Positions 48,716 through 62,135 of a DNA stretch of 64,000 nt are shown one piece after another. The first letter of the stretch is position 1. Each line of letters begins with the position of its first letter. Source of the stretch: Enoplosus armatus (taxonomy: Eukaryota > Chordata > Actinopteri > Centrarchiformes > Enoplosidae); NCBI RefSeq assembly GCF_043641665.1, contig NC_092198.1, positions 16,025,001 to 16,089,000 of the forward strand, in the 5' to 3' direction. The position numbers and the translations under genes were made by a program. A model generated the notes under the pieces. It was not told where the DNA came from, made no database searches, and worked only from the letters and a program-made list of their open reading frames with translations.

Positions 48716-50004
48716 ATATTCTTCAACGTTTAAATGTAATTGTTCTAATACTCTGTGTGCTTCTCTGTTCATCTCAACATAAAAACACATTAATAGACTG
48801 TATTTTTGTAGGTAACGAGATGAGATAGAAATGTCCTATTTATTTGACATAAATGATACACATAACGTTCCTTTCTACACTGTTAATTGCATTTCCTCCA
48901 TTCCTTTGGTGCTGTTTTTTTATCTTATGTCTGTCAAAGTTAAATGTTTTGACCAATAGCTGAAAATTCACAGACATCAAAAAGCCAGTTAATATTCACC
49001 AGTCTTTGAGAGGCTTTTGCCATTCATACAGTACCAGCATCAGGTTGACAAGGGGCTCTTCCAGAGGACAAGAGCACCACCTTGTGTTAATATTTCATAA
49101 AGGCGCCAGACTTGCATTCTAATCACACATAGCCAGTGCACCCAATACAGCTGGCTGAGGACAAGTGACTAGACAGCTTCCTTACTGTAACAATGACATG
49201 GAAATGAATTGTCTGTCAGTATCTGGTCTCTGTAAACCTCAAACCACAAACCTGCATCTGTAGGAAAAGTAACAGCTATTTGAGAATAAAAATGTCCTTC
49301 TTGGAAAGACATTATCTCAGGTGATGAATCTATTTAATTCTTCTTTATAGCAAATCTGCCTTTGGATTCAGATCATTTCAGCTGAGTAGTCACACCAAAA
49401 TAGATGTATGTTTAGCTCTTTTTAAGAAACAACACTATATTAATCACTTGTTAAAATTAATATTCTGCAGTGTAATTGAGAAGCTCAATATAAAGCCAAG
49501 AACAAAGTGACTATTCTGCAGTTCTAAATAAATCAATAGGAGGCAGTCAATAGGATTGCAAGGTGAGCATATGCTATTCATAAACAATCAACTGCACTAC
49601 TTGTAATCTGCATCCATGCATTAGGGATTGAACCTGCATTCATGTGACCAAAACCACAAGTGTGGTTCGCTATGGCCCAGTGGAAGGATCAATACAGCAT
49701 GTTTGTTAAGTGGTATCCCATTGAAATAGTGATGATAGTGGATTTCTGCAACCACTGACCATTACAGTATATTAGCGTGTGCTGAGGAGCCAGTGATATG
49801 CATTAAGAGGGAGATGGGACTGCATTAAGTGTTAATAGCAGTGCCACATCCCCTCCGAGAATTTATAATCTTCCGTGTAAAACTACTTTAATCCTTTCTG
49901 TCAATATAATCCTGCTGATATTATTAAAAACACCCATGATGACATGTTGATATTACTATTTTGCCTCAGAGCCAATAGCTTTAATTTACCTGGTGGGAGG
50001 GAGT

Positions 50005-50010
<6 letters not shown>

Positions 50011-50090
<80 letters not shown>
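50011..50090. repeat. (GT)40 microsatellite
   Basis: Pure GT array of 80 bases. Confidence 0.97.
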
Positions 50091-50093
<3 letters not shown>

Positions 50094-50297
50094 AGTGAGA
50101 GAGAAAATGAAGGCTTGGAGAGATGATGGGGGAGTGCAAAAGACATTTTAGTGATGAAGAGGCCCCAGGGGGGAAATAGCTCTGAACTACCTGGGTACTT
50201 ACATTACAAGTTAGGGAATCAAGCTGATATCACACACGCACACTCCCACGCAAGATATGCATTAATATCACAGCTTCTCAGTTATCAATTTTAATAT

Positions 50298-50304
50298 ACC
50301 TATA

Positions 50305-50339
<35 letters not shown>

Positions 50340-50340
50340 G
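50298..50340. repeat. (TA)n palindromic array
   Basis: TACCTATATATATG, a short TG step, then a TA array of about 22 bases and TGGTATATTAAC. The flanks TTAATATACC and GGTATATTAA are inverted copies, so the whole block can form a cruciform. Confidence 0.9.
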
Positions 50341-51629
50341 GTATATTAACTGGAGAGAGAAGACAGGGTAAGAGAAAGCAGCTCAGTCCTGATACAATTC
50401 CCCTTATTTAAACAGTGAGTGATCATCCAGCCCCTGTTAAAAAAAGAAAAATAAGAGAGCAAGCAAGACGTATTATAACCAGAGTAGGACACCACTCTGC
50501 GGACTGTCTCTGTCTTGTAATTCATGAAAGGCAACGATGCTTTTCGAAAAAAAAAAAAAAAAAAAGAGACAGAGAAAGTAGGATGTGATTTAATGTCTTA
50601 GGGGAGATTTTAAGCCACTTGTAAAGGTTTAGCCCTCCCCCGTCACACCTTAATAATGGGCCGCCATTTGTCCAAAGTCATAGGCTAATGGTCAAATCAT
50701 CATATGAATGCATCCGCTGTGGTGTGCGCCTTTAGCTGTGTAACATTTTTATCAGCACTCCAGTGTGAGGATCACTGCATGGGTTAATGGAGATGGAGGC
50801 TGTTTTAAATTTAAAGTACCACTGGTGGCCAGCAGGTGTCAGTGTAGCCTTCAACCCCTGGCTGCAGCCGCCTGAAATGGGGATTGAACCTTGAGTGGAG
50901 TACAGAGGGGAGCGGCCTGCAGTGGACTGGCCAGCCAGAGCCGCACTGCATCAAACACAAGGTGGGTAAATTGCTGTTAATAAGCAAGAGCAGGCTCGAC
51001 TGGGCAGTGTGACATGGCCTAGTCCAGGATTTATGGACCCTCTGGCCCACAAGCATCTTATAAGTCATTCAGTATAACTCATTTTTAACCATCAGCAAGT
51101 GTCGGATACTCAGGACATAAATTTGTCCCACAGACTGTGGCTAGTAAGTGAGACTGCCAGTGTGTGTGTGTATGTGTGTGAGGGAGACAAAGAAAGCCCT
51201 ATTTGGACTTTAAAGTCATAAAACACTCCCCCCCCCCCTCCCTCCTCCAAACACATGGACCCAGTTCAGAGATACAGTGCACAAAAGAGCCAAGCAGGAA
51301 GGGAAGAATGGTGGTGACACTCTGGGTTCGTCCACCTGATTTGAATTTTATTATTCTGTTGAGCTGTCTCTTCCTACAGGTTATGCTGCACATGCAAATA
51401 TTTAACTGCTCCAGTGTGGACTTTGCTCTTTGTTGCCAGTGGCTACACACAGAGACAAGTGCCTTCTTATCCTGATTAGCCAAGTAATCTGGTTAATGAT
51501 ATGGCTTGATGCTTGTAAAAGTCACACCTTGGTTACAATATACAGCTTGTGTAACTAACCTGAAAGGATTAGTGGCTTTCTTCACGGTTACAGTTGCTGT
51601 AATTTTGTTTTTCTTGTCTTCACAAATTG

Positions 51630-51762
51630 ACACATTTTCTCAATTAATTGATTAATTGTTTGGTCTATTGTATAAAATGTCAGAAAATATGATAAAAAAT
51701 GCATATGATACGTTCCCAGGGTCCACAGTGAAATCTTCAAACTGTCTCTTTTGTCCAACCAA
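51630..51762 (-). mobile_element. Dispersed repeat family, copy C (inverted)
   Basis: On the minus strand it reads TTGGTTGGACAAAAGAGACA, TTGAAGATTTCACTGTGGAC, CTGACATTTTATACAATAGA and ATTAATCAATTAATTGAG, the same order as copies A (18581) and B (22605). It lies directly beside the family F hairpin at 51809. Confidence 0.65.
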
Positions 51763-51808
51763 GAAAGTGCTCACCAAGTGGCCAGGAAAAACCGCAATTT
51801 ACAGCAAT

Positions 51809-51953
51809 AGTTCAATATTTGGGGAAATATGCTTACTCGCTTTCTTGGCAAGAGTTAGACGAGGAGATTGATGCCACTCTCATGTCCGACAGTGGTATCG
51901 ATCTTCTCGTCTTGCTCTCAGCAAGGAAGCAAATTTCCCAAAATGTCGAAGTA
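51809..51953. mobile_element. Family F foldback reduced to a near-loopless hairpin
   Basis: The first arm (51809-51886: AGTTCAATATTTGGGGAAAT ... GAGGAGATTGATGCCACTCT, CATGTC) is followed after one base by its own inverted copy (51888-51953: GACAGTGGTATCGATCTTCT ... AAATTTCCCAAAATGTCGAA). Most positions pair by eye, with a few indels. The left arm matches the left end of the 37949-38369 element, so this looks like the two terminal repeats of that family joined with the whole middle gone. Confidence 0.75.
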
Positions 51954-54639
51954 TTTCTTCAGCCAGAACCAGGAACTTCATGTTTTTGCTTGAAAATCTA
52001 TCTGAATCAATTATCAAAATTGTTGCCGAGTAATTCAGCAAAGCGTCTGCTGATAAAAAAATTATGTTATGGAGATGGTTACTTTAATCATTTCAATAGA
52101 AACACACAATGCTGGATAATAAAAGTTCATGTAAACAGCTCATAAATAACCGCAACATGGCCAACAGCTGGTTCTCCAGAAAAAGAAAATGCCACTGTCA
52201 AACACTGATTCACACATCCATGCATTCACCATGGCAACAAGTGTCCTCCCATCCTGCGGATCAACATATGGGTGTGTGTTGTTTTGGCTCATGCACAAGT
52301 CCGTCTTGTTTGTGTGTACTGTACAGTATGTGCTGGTATGTAAGGTGGTGCTTTCCGTCCACATTTCATTCTGGGCCACGTCAGCACACCTCTCCGAAAG
52401 CTTACTGAGCACGAAGCTGGAAGAGCAGAATGAGAGCAGCACTCTGCACAGGCAGTGAGATAAGCACTCTTTTGAATACCAGTGTGTGAAAAGCACAGTT
52501 TCCATCACAAAATGAGCAGTCATTCAGGAGCAGACAATAACCAGAGTTAAAAAAAAAAAAGAGATATAGGGAAGATGGGAGATCATTTGTGTAAAAGGTT
52601 GACAGAGGGAGTGGAAGAAGGGGTGAAGAGACACTAAGCACAAATATTGTCTGGAGGTAGAGAGACAGAGGGAGAGGCAGGGAAGGAGAGAGCAATTAGC
52701 CACAGATAAAAAAGCATGGCAGGGAGGGTGAGACAACCTCCTATTACTCCAATTAATCCAATTTGAAAAAAAGAATAAAAAAGGAACTTAGCGCACCAGA
52801 AAGGCAGATCCATTTCCCTGACAACAGCAAGTGTTTGAGGGTCATGAGTGGGCAGCCAGAGCAGGCCTCCTGCCAGGCTGAGCAGAAAACAGCATGCTGG
52901 CATTTCAGCCGGGCGGAGGGGAGCGCACGCCCTGTCAGCGGGCACATTAACGCTAATTCAACATGACTTGTTGATATATTTCCATGGCGGTAATGATGTT
53001 AATGGCAGTATTTTAATGCCCGTGTGCATGGAAATCAGAGGGAATATTAATGCCACCGGCCGCTGATCGTGCTGAGGGTGGAGCACATTAATATGTATCA
53101 AGTAGGCCCATGTGCATATGTGTATGGGTATGTGCGAAGTGACTAATATCACTCCAGTTGAATGTTTACTTGTCTGCCGCAAAATTAAACAAGCCCTTTC
53201 AATGAAATGGTCATCACTTATCTTGCTGTTGGTTTCTTAAGTGGACTTCAAGCGTATGTCAGCTGATGAAGTGTTAGGGTTAGGGTTACAACCTGTAGAT
53301 AATAGCCTCAGTCTGGGCTCTGTAGAGGTGAATGTGTGGTGCCAGTAATGTGAACAGACTCTATATTGAGAGAGTTTGATTTTTGATGGACACGAAAGCA
53401 TTTGCGGTCGCACCCCGCCAGCTCAAAGTCCTTTACTGACCCAATTAATGTGTTGCCTTAGCTGCAAGTAGGTGGAGTAATGCCCACTACCTAGACATAA
53501 GATCCGAGCCACTAATTAACTGTAAGGCTCTGACATGTCTGTGATGTGCCTCATGGTCCTGCTCTTTTGAAAGCTCATGCCATAATGATATGCTACCAAG
53601 AATCATGACCAACATTACCTGCTGAAAACTGCACTCTTGAACAAACTTGCGGGCAGAATTAGTTTTTTTTTTTGTTTGGGTTTCTTTGCCTCAGACACAA
53701 GCAGAAAAGCAATTTATTTCAGTTTTCAAGCTGCAACTTCATTAGTCTTATCTGCAGCAATTGTTTCAAGATGTGTAAGATAATGTTGGCGTCCAAACGC
53801 TGGCAATCAAAATACCATTTTCTCCACTAAACATGGTCTGAGTAATCCCACAAATAATCAGCTCCATTTGTGATCAGATTACTCCGGTATTTCTTCCAGT
53901 GGCAGTAATGGATTAGACCTGCATGCGATAGCACAGTGGAACAGATTGCTGCCCTCTGTGTGATCTACTGAGTCTTCATCCAGTCCGTTTGACAGCTGTA
54001 CTGTTTGAAAAATAGCAAGAAGGGAGGCTGCTGTGAAATCCCACCCTGTAGGGGCTCTTTAAACTGTTCACCGCCTTCACGCGGCATCAGTCTCAGCGCT
54101 CACTCTTCTCCCCAACGTCAACAATGAGTTATTTAGTGTTGTTGACATTTGGGGCCACGTTGTTGTTTTGGCACCCCATTATCAAGTCTCCCCCCTCAGT
54201 AAGCACTCTCACTCCTGTCACATATCAAGCTAGGCGTGGGACTGTTGTACACAAACTGTATCCTCCACCACAAATTATAGATATTACACATAAATTTGAG
54301 ATTTTTGAAATATAGATACAGTACATTAGCATGTCTCTAAATTTAAAAAAAGTTGTTGTACACTCCAAAAAGGTTGGGAACCACTGCTTTTATATGAAAC
54401 AATGTAATTCAGTGGTTTGTTACCCTTGCATACCCATACAGGTTGCATACAGTATGAGCGGTGAGCAGTTCAGCCAAGGAGTAATGTCCTCTTCTCAGAT
54501 TCATTTGAATTGTGTTTAGAGTCCTTTAGCGGTGAAAATGTCCAGTATTTCCTTTGTGTAGCCTGTTAGTTGTCACTGCTGTCTTTCATCCCTGAGTCAA
54601 TGTTGTCTCATCATTAGAAGATGGAAAGTTTTTCTCATC
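51954..54639. other. Upstream intergenic DNA, possible conserved non-coding segments
   Basis: Mostly unique-looking sequence. 52950-53200 and 53400-53960 contain many ATTAAT/TAATTA/CAATTAA words spaced in GC-balanced sequence, the look of conserved non-coding elements, but conservation cannot be judged here. AAAAGGTTGGGAACCACTGC at about 54368 resembles the inverted end of a hAT transposon (CAGTGGTTCCCAACC). No coding exon seen. Confidence 0.4.
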
Positions 54640-54649
54640 TGTTTTCCGC

Positions 54650-54895
54650 AGACACTCTCCTCTCCTCCTGTACAGTCCTCTGTCTGTTGTGCGAACCACA
54701 AAAGATCGCAGTGGCTCATGTTTGTGCGGGACCACAGCTGGCTTCCATATCTCTCCTATTTGTAGCCTGACATTTTCTCCCTCTAACAGATCAGATGGCT
54801 GTCTTGTTTGCCTTGTCGTAGAAGAGTTTTTGTTCCTCCTGCCTTTCTCTCCACTGCCTGCGTACCTGGACAGTTCCCACAGGAGTAAGCTGTGA
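54650..54895 (-). mobile_element. Gypsy integrase C-terminal module, broken
   Basis: The minus strand encodes RRQWREKQEEQKLFYDKANK and, with a stop between, a GR-MEA block near 54745 that in the family is the 'GD.V.....W.PA.V' strand pair. It ends with a RTTDR-like stretch (54660-54690). This corresponds to the chromatin- and DNA-binding tail after the integrase core. Stops and shifts show it is dead. Confidence 0.65.
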
Positions 54896-55027
54896 GGTTG
54901 AGATCGTTTCCTTATCTTTCCTTATGTCCCATCAGTAACTGTGCTGTTGATAATCCCACACATTCCAGAGGTGTATTGTATCCAGTGCAATGTAGCGGTC
55001 GCCATTATTACACTCATTTTATAGTCA

Positions 55028-55396
55028 TTACGGTCCTTTCTGCTTGACCACTAGACTGGACGGGATGTGCCTGAATTCCCAGCTTTCTGCAAAGTCTTTG
55101 AACTCAGCACTGGCATACTGAGAGCCATTATCTGAGATGACAACATCAGGAATGCCATGCCTTGCAAACATCGATTTCATTGCAATAATGACACTGCAGC
55201 TGGTGGTGTCCCTCAACTTAGAGATCTCTGGGAACTTTGAAAAATAGTCCAAGCGCAGCAGAAACTCGGATCCTCTGTAGTGAAAGAGATCAGTACCTGC
55301 GTTCTCACAGGGTCTTCCTGGTATCGGATGTGAGGGTAACTGCTCTCTAGGATTGCTGTTCCTGTTCTTGTTACAAATTACATTATGTTTGGCCAA
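55028..55396 (-). mobile_element. Gypsy integrase core (DDE), truncated by frameshift
   Basis: An open frame of 122 codons contains HPIPGRPCENAGTDLF with the first catalytic Asp, LDYFSKFPEI, and VVISDNGSQYASAEF with the second Asp, all standard landmarks of retroviral-type integrases. The third acidic residue should follow in a ...GQAE motif. Here a small deletion or shift near 55050 moves that motif into another frame, and the open frame ends within a few codons. The enzyme would therefore lack its catalytic Glu. Its usual job is to insert the cDNA copy into the host chromosome. Confidence 0.88.
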
Positions 55397-55399
55397 TAA

Positions 55400-55520
55400 A
55401 GAATATATCTGGCTCCTTCTTTACACTTAACAATTCCTAAGTGTGACTTTTGTTAAGCATTTCTTGTCTCAGCTGATGTGGAACAACGAGCTCCTTGGAT
55501 ACTTCAGGTGTACTGTACTT
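55400..55520 (-). mobile_element. Gypsy integrase zinc-finger (HHCC) region, degraded
   Basis: The minus strand reads VPHQLRQEMLNKSHT, then a stop, and ELLSVKKEPDIFFIGQT, then a stop. This corresponds to the His-x-His ... W(P)G segment ahead of the integrase core, with one His and the Trp altered. The upstream edge lies next to the 28-base inverted repeat. Confidence 0.6.
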
Positions 55521-55523
55521 TGG

Positions 55524-55651
55524 TTCCATCTTGTGAAGGGCTCATTGCATGGGTGGAATACGGTCTCAATCAAAAATATAAAATGCAAGTCTTCTTCAAA
55601 AATGATCTGAGGCACATGGTGTGCATGCAATGAGCCCTTCACAAGATGGAA
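55524..55651. repeat. Perfect 28-base inverted repeat with 72-base loop
   Basis: Bases 55524-55551 (starting TTCCATCTTGTGAAGG, ending CATTGCATG) are the exact reverse complement of 55624-55651 (starting CATGCAATGAGCCC, ending AAGATGGAA). Pairing breaks at once on both sides. The repeat lies inside the Gypsy relic, between RNase H and the integrase finger. Confidence 0.95.
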
Positions 55652-55949
55652 TGAGCTTTGCTGCTTTGAACATCAGCCCATTCAGTGTTACGTCTTCCAG
55701 GAGCTACATTTCAGGGTTGTCTGCTGTTGCTCTCCCGAACTTGTGCATTATTTCCTCTGAAATAGGCAGTTGAGGTGTAATCAAGTTCACCTTCAATTCT
55801 TTATCCAGCAGATCTTCTTTCTCCTCTTTGAGGAATGCTCGGCGTAAAGCAACATATAGTTACTTGCCTGACAGGTGACTTATCTTTGCAGCCTAAACAG
55901 CCTCCTTTGAAGCCTCATAGGAGCTTGGTATAGAGGCTTTTAAAAGATG

Positions 55950-56215
55950 TTCTCAGGTGTCTTTTCCAAGAACACATTGGTGGAATTTCACACATCTATA
56001 GACAATGGCTAGTAGTTTTTCTCTCTGTGTGCACTTGTGCTGACAGTCAGTGAGTGCTCTTGACCTGCACACTACAGGCTGTCCCTCCTGCAGTATGACT
56101 GCCTTCTGAGCTGACATCCACCGGCAGTATTATCGGTTTGTTTACATCATAAAACTTCAGCGTTGGCGCATTGGTGACCAGCTGTTTGAGCCGCTCAAAA
56201 CTCCTCTTTTGTGCT
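55950..56215 (-). mobile_element. Gypsy RNase H domain, broken
   Basis: Minus-strand frames give SFERLKQLVTNAPTLKFYDV, then KPIILPVDVSS (the family has a DASS-type motif with a catalytic Asp), and further on TQREKLLAIVYRCVKFHQCV, which corresponds to the E.E.LA...(F)(H) helix around the second catalytic acidic residue. Frames shift between these pieces. The domain degrades the RNA strand during reverse transcription. Confidence 0.75.
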
Positions 56216-56289
56216 TGCCCCCAGTAGCACTCAGTGTCACCTTCTCACAAAAGGGGCTCTGATGTCTGGATCATTCCCGTGAACCTCAC

Positions 56290-56889
56290 CAGTTCCTGCT
56301 TGTCCTGTGGCGGCGGTAGCTGGGTCACTTTTTCCTCATCTGGTCTGCCGTTGGCACAGAGTTTGTCCAATGAATTGGATTTCCATTGTCCCGATTTTGC
56401 GCTTGTTTTTGTTTAGTTTCAGGTTATACTTCCTTGCTCAGCCTGTGGTTATACTCTTCCGCAGAGTCTAACCAAACAAGCAAGTCATCAATGATGCTTA
56501 CAACACTACTACCTCCAGTAGTGCAGGAATCTGCATCTTCCTAGGGGGTATTGAAGGTCCAAAGCTTTAAGCATTCATCGTGTCAGCTAGAAGCCCTGAT
56601 AAACATCTAGCACAGATAAGTACTTTGGTTGGTTCAAGTCTTTTGGATACATGCAAATACTGATTTCCACACAGCGTGACCACAGTCACCAAACTGTTAA
56701 CACTGCTCAGTTTGCTTCCATGCGCTGAAGTTCCTCAACTACTCTGTCCCTGAGTGCTACTGTGATTCTCCTGGAAGCATGCACAACAGGTGTAACAGTG
56801 TGGTCAATCTGTATATGACGCTGAACAGGTGAGCAGCCTAGTCCATTGAAGAGATCATCACAGTCTTTTTTGTTCTTTTTCAACATCAT
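56290..56889 (-). mobile_element. Gypsy reverse transcriptase, broken
   Basis: The open frame 56889-56707 ends with HASRRITVALRDRVVEELQR, the segment just before the RT palm in Ty3/Gypsy elements. Next comes a YPKDLNQP block (about 56631-56655; family PRDLN). At 56472-56495 the minus strand reads IIDDLLVW, the position of the catalytic Y-x-D-D box, with the two Asp kept. Stops and shifts separate the pieces, so there is no active polymerase. Confidence 0.8.
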
Positions 56890-57099
56890 GCACTCTTCTC
56901 ACTAAGCCTAGATTCAGACAAGTGGCTCCTCCTTGTATAGCTGTAACATCCTGCTGAGTGATTTCAAACTCAACGTTGTGTTTTTGCCCCCCACTCACAT
57001 GTTAGTGCTCTCTTGCCCAGTGGTGCTATCTTATGACTGGAGAAGGCTTCTTTTTACTTGCCCTTAGCCTGCCTCTAACATCCAGTGCATTGAATGTTT

Positions 57100-57310
57100 T
57101 AATTGACATTGCAGTCGGCACCTCTGTCCAGTTTAAAGGTCACAATGTTCGTATTTATTCTTAAATTTTTGTTTCTGCAGAGTCCAGAAGTCCTGACGTA
57201 TCTTTCATGTTTCATATCTGCTTTACATTATGTCACATCTATGATCTACAGGTGCCCGCACGGCATTCAAGCCTGTTACATTACAAGTGGCACTTCGAGC
57301 TCTGCTCACC
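57100..57310 (-). mobile_element. Gypsy protease and possible gag zinc knuckle, decayed
   Basis: At 57111-57143 the minus strand reads VTFKLDRGADC. In the family the aspartic-protease active site here is D-T-G or D-S-G, so this copy has Arg in place of Thr/Ser. Upstream (57300-57244) a C-H-L-stop-C-N-R-L-E-C frame looks like a ruined Cys-rich zinc knuckle of gag. The protease call is good; the zinc-knuckle call is weak. Confidence 0.6.
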
Positions 57311-59287
<1,977 letters not shown>

Positions 59288-60079
59288 AGTAAGCACCGAC
59301 TCCCTAATTAAGCATACTGTATATTGTATATTTGTTTCATTCTGTTTCTCTCCACATGCTGAAGGCTAGGGAGCACTTGAAACAAACTGGTTCATACAAA
59401 ATGTTGTCCGACCACATCTAAAGTCACAAGTGTTGACACCTGTTCCACATGGCCTCACGAAGGTGGGACAAAAACCAGCAATCATAGAGAGACGTGCTCA
59501 TTGTTGAAATGGGGATACAGCTTACACTTCAGGACAGTATCTCCTCAGAGGCATTTATGGTGCCGTACTCGGTTGTACATATATTGAAAAGTGTTGGAAG
59601 TGCTTGTATGAAGAATTAATAAAAGACAGAATTTTGTTTAGAAATAAACTGCCAAGAGAGACATTCCCTCTCATGGAATTTGCAGTTAACATGCCAGTTT
59701 GAATCGTTAAGACACAGTTTATATTTATTAGTTTTAAATAAATTATTTTGCTAAAGAGAACGCCTCAACAGAGGAACTTTTACGTGAACCCTTACAAAAA
59801 AAAGCATGTGAAGTTCATGGTTCCACATATAAAGTATGTGAATTTACCACATGAGCATTGTACATTTTGAAATAGTGTTACATATGTGATAAACATGTAA
59901 ATGTGTTTTTATACAGTAGGTATGAGTGGGTGGGATTTAATTGGATAGTGGTTGCACAATGAGATGAAATGTAATTAAACCTGCAAGCAATTGAAGGGGA
60001 GAGAAAATAACCTATGAACACAACACTGACATATTATCACTTTTTAAATAATTTTGGCAAAATTGTTAACAAACAGCTA

Positions 60080-60420
60080 TTAACACATCCAGCAGTGGAG
60101 CTGCATTAGCATTCATTTAGAGTCTTCATCCACCCTCCTTTTAGCTCTACTTTGCTCTCCACTGATGAAAATATCTGGCCGTTTAACTCCTAAATGCTCC
60201 ACTATGTTAACCAGCTGGTCGCCAACTTGGTCAGTTTTCAGAGCTTTTTCTTTGTACTGGAAACAGCTGAAATTGCCAAAAACAACACTATGAGGGCAGT
60301 GAGAGAGAATCAAAACAGTAAATTTGCCAGCAGGAAAACCAAAACAATGAGCTAAAAGACGCTAACGCACTCCGTAGAGCCATCACTGAGTGACGCCTGT
60401 CACATACAAGCAGTCATGTG
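60080..60420. repeat. Possible dispersed fish repeat
   Basis: The words CTAAATGCTCCACTATGTTA, TTTTCAGAGCTTTTTCTTTG, AACACTATGAGGGCAGTGAG and ACAAGCAGTCATGTGATCC occur in an order that I recall from an abundant fish repeat. There is no second copy in the window to confirm it and no coding frame of note. Confidence 0.35.
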
Positions 60421-60806
60421 ATCCATTGTTATTATAAAATGTTATAATAACAATTTTCTTTCAGTATGAAGCTAAAGATATATGCTAGAAGCCCTTCCTG
60501 GTAGGCCAATTTCAAGCGATGGCAGCCTTCCATACTAAATATATAGGAACAAATGGGTGGTGTGGAGAAATTTTTAAAAAATCGGCTGGTTTCAAGTACA
60601 GCACCAGCTCTGTTTTTTTCTTATTCATTTTAAAAGTTTTTAATCATACTGAAACTTTGTTTTAACCTCCAAGCTTTTCTTTGGAGATTGCAGCTAAATG
60701 ACTGCCTGTTTTCCTCAAGCCTTGAGGCCAACATTATGTTTTGTCCCCCTCAACCTTCTCCATGCAACCTTTCATTGCAACACACACATATGGTATATGC
60801 GTAATG

Positions 60807-61044
<238 letters not shown>

Positions 61045-62135
61045 GTAATGCTGCCCTCTGCTGTAACTCTTTCCTCTTGATTCAAATCAATTTCGGGGAG
61101 CTTCACTTGCAAGACACGCGACAAGGTTTACCATGCAGAAGCACTGGAAGTTTTCTATCTCTCTCCCTGCCCCGTCCATTTCGTTCTCCCCCTCCCGTTA
61201 CACCCCCCCCTCCCGTTACACACTTCTCTTACATGAGGCCCGGGCAATCGACCCCAGTGATAATCCAGTCTTTCATATTGGCAGATTAATATTGACTCAG
61301 AGCCCTGGAGCTGATGCTCGGCCCATCCTCCAGGTGCTGGAGCATGCAGAGTATGAGAGATGGAGCTTAATATACATTCTGCTAGTGCCTCTCACCCCAG
61401 AAGAGCTGCATGAGAAACACTGTTAAGAGCGAGGAAGTGATTGTGGTTTGCCAGCTTTTCGGCTACACGGTATGCATACCGCCAAATATGCCTTAAAATA
61501 AGACATATTCCCTGCCATACATGTATGCTGATAAGCATGCATGTGCACACAGCTGGACATACTTGTTTTAAACCCCCAGGCAGTACTGAGGCAAGAAAAA
61601 AGACATACTGTGAATGACTAATAAAAGATATGCCACAAGGTTTATATAAATATTCTTTATCCATTTGCTCAGTCAACCAAAATGTGTGCAGGCTGCATCT
61701 ACTTTCCAGTGGAGTAACCATGATGAACACACACTGAGACAGTTTCATGGAGAGTAATGAAGATTTGATGAGGGCAAATCAATGACGTTCATTAAATAGA
61801 AATCAGTGAGAGACATGAAATTGAATGCTCCCCAACATGAGATAAAAATAACAAGTGAATATGAAATAAATGAAGAGTAAATGGAGTCCATGGCAGGGTG
61901 ACATTTGAATCCATAGCCATAGATTTATTGACAAACTCACTGATGTTAATGTACTGATAAGAAAACAAGAAACAATAGTGTGTCAAGATTAGCTGAATAT
62001 TTAAAAGGGTAAGCTCATGACAAGGCTTTTAAATCTCCAACATGACCCACAAGTAGATAATGACCTACTCCTTTTTCCAACAGACCAGAAACTCTTCTCA
62101 AACAGAAAGAACTGATAGATAAGCCCCGCCCTCCA
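61045..62135. other. Upstream intergenic DNA, no gene recognised
   Basis: A/T-rich sequence with a direct duplication CCCTCCCGTTACACCC / CCCTCCCGTTACACAC near 61190-61222. No coding region or mobile element recognised. Confidence 0.5.

Larger units (their letters stand above)
48716..51629. other. Upstream intergenic DNA, no gene recognised
   Basis: A/T-rich sequence with the TG and TA arrays listed separately and an A18 run near 50549. GGGATTGAACCTGC at 49624 resembles a tRNA B box but has no partner A box. No coding region supported. Confidence 0.6.
54640..57310 (-). mobile_element. Decayed Ty3/Gypsy LTR retrotransposon (internal region)
   Basis: Read on the minus strand, pol-type pieces follow in Ty3/Gypsy order: a possible zinc knuckle (57300-57244), protease (57145-57100), reverse transcriptase (56889 to about 56290), RNase H (56215-55950), an HHCC-type finger (55500-55400), integrase core (55396-55028) and integrase C-terminal module (54890-54650). 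Integrase after RNase H is the Ty3/Gypsy order and not the Copia one. Every domain is interrupted by stops or shifts, and no matching LTR pair was recognised. The length is shorter than a full element of roughly 4.5-6 kb. Confidence 0.85.

Noticed and set aside
49624..49700. tRNA-like B box (GGGATTGAACC) near a GGCCCAGTGG motif
   Set aside because: The two boxes are on incompatible strands and spacing, and no cloverleaf can be drawn.
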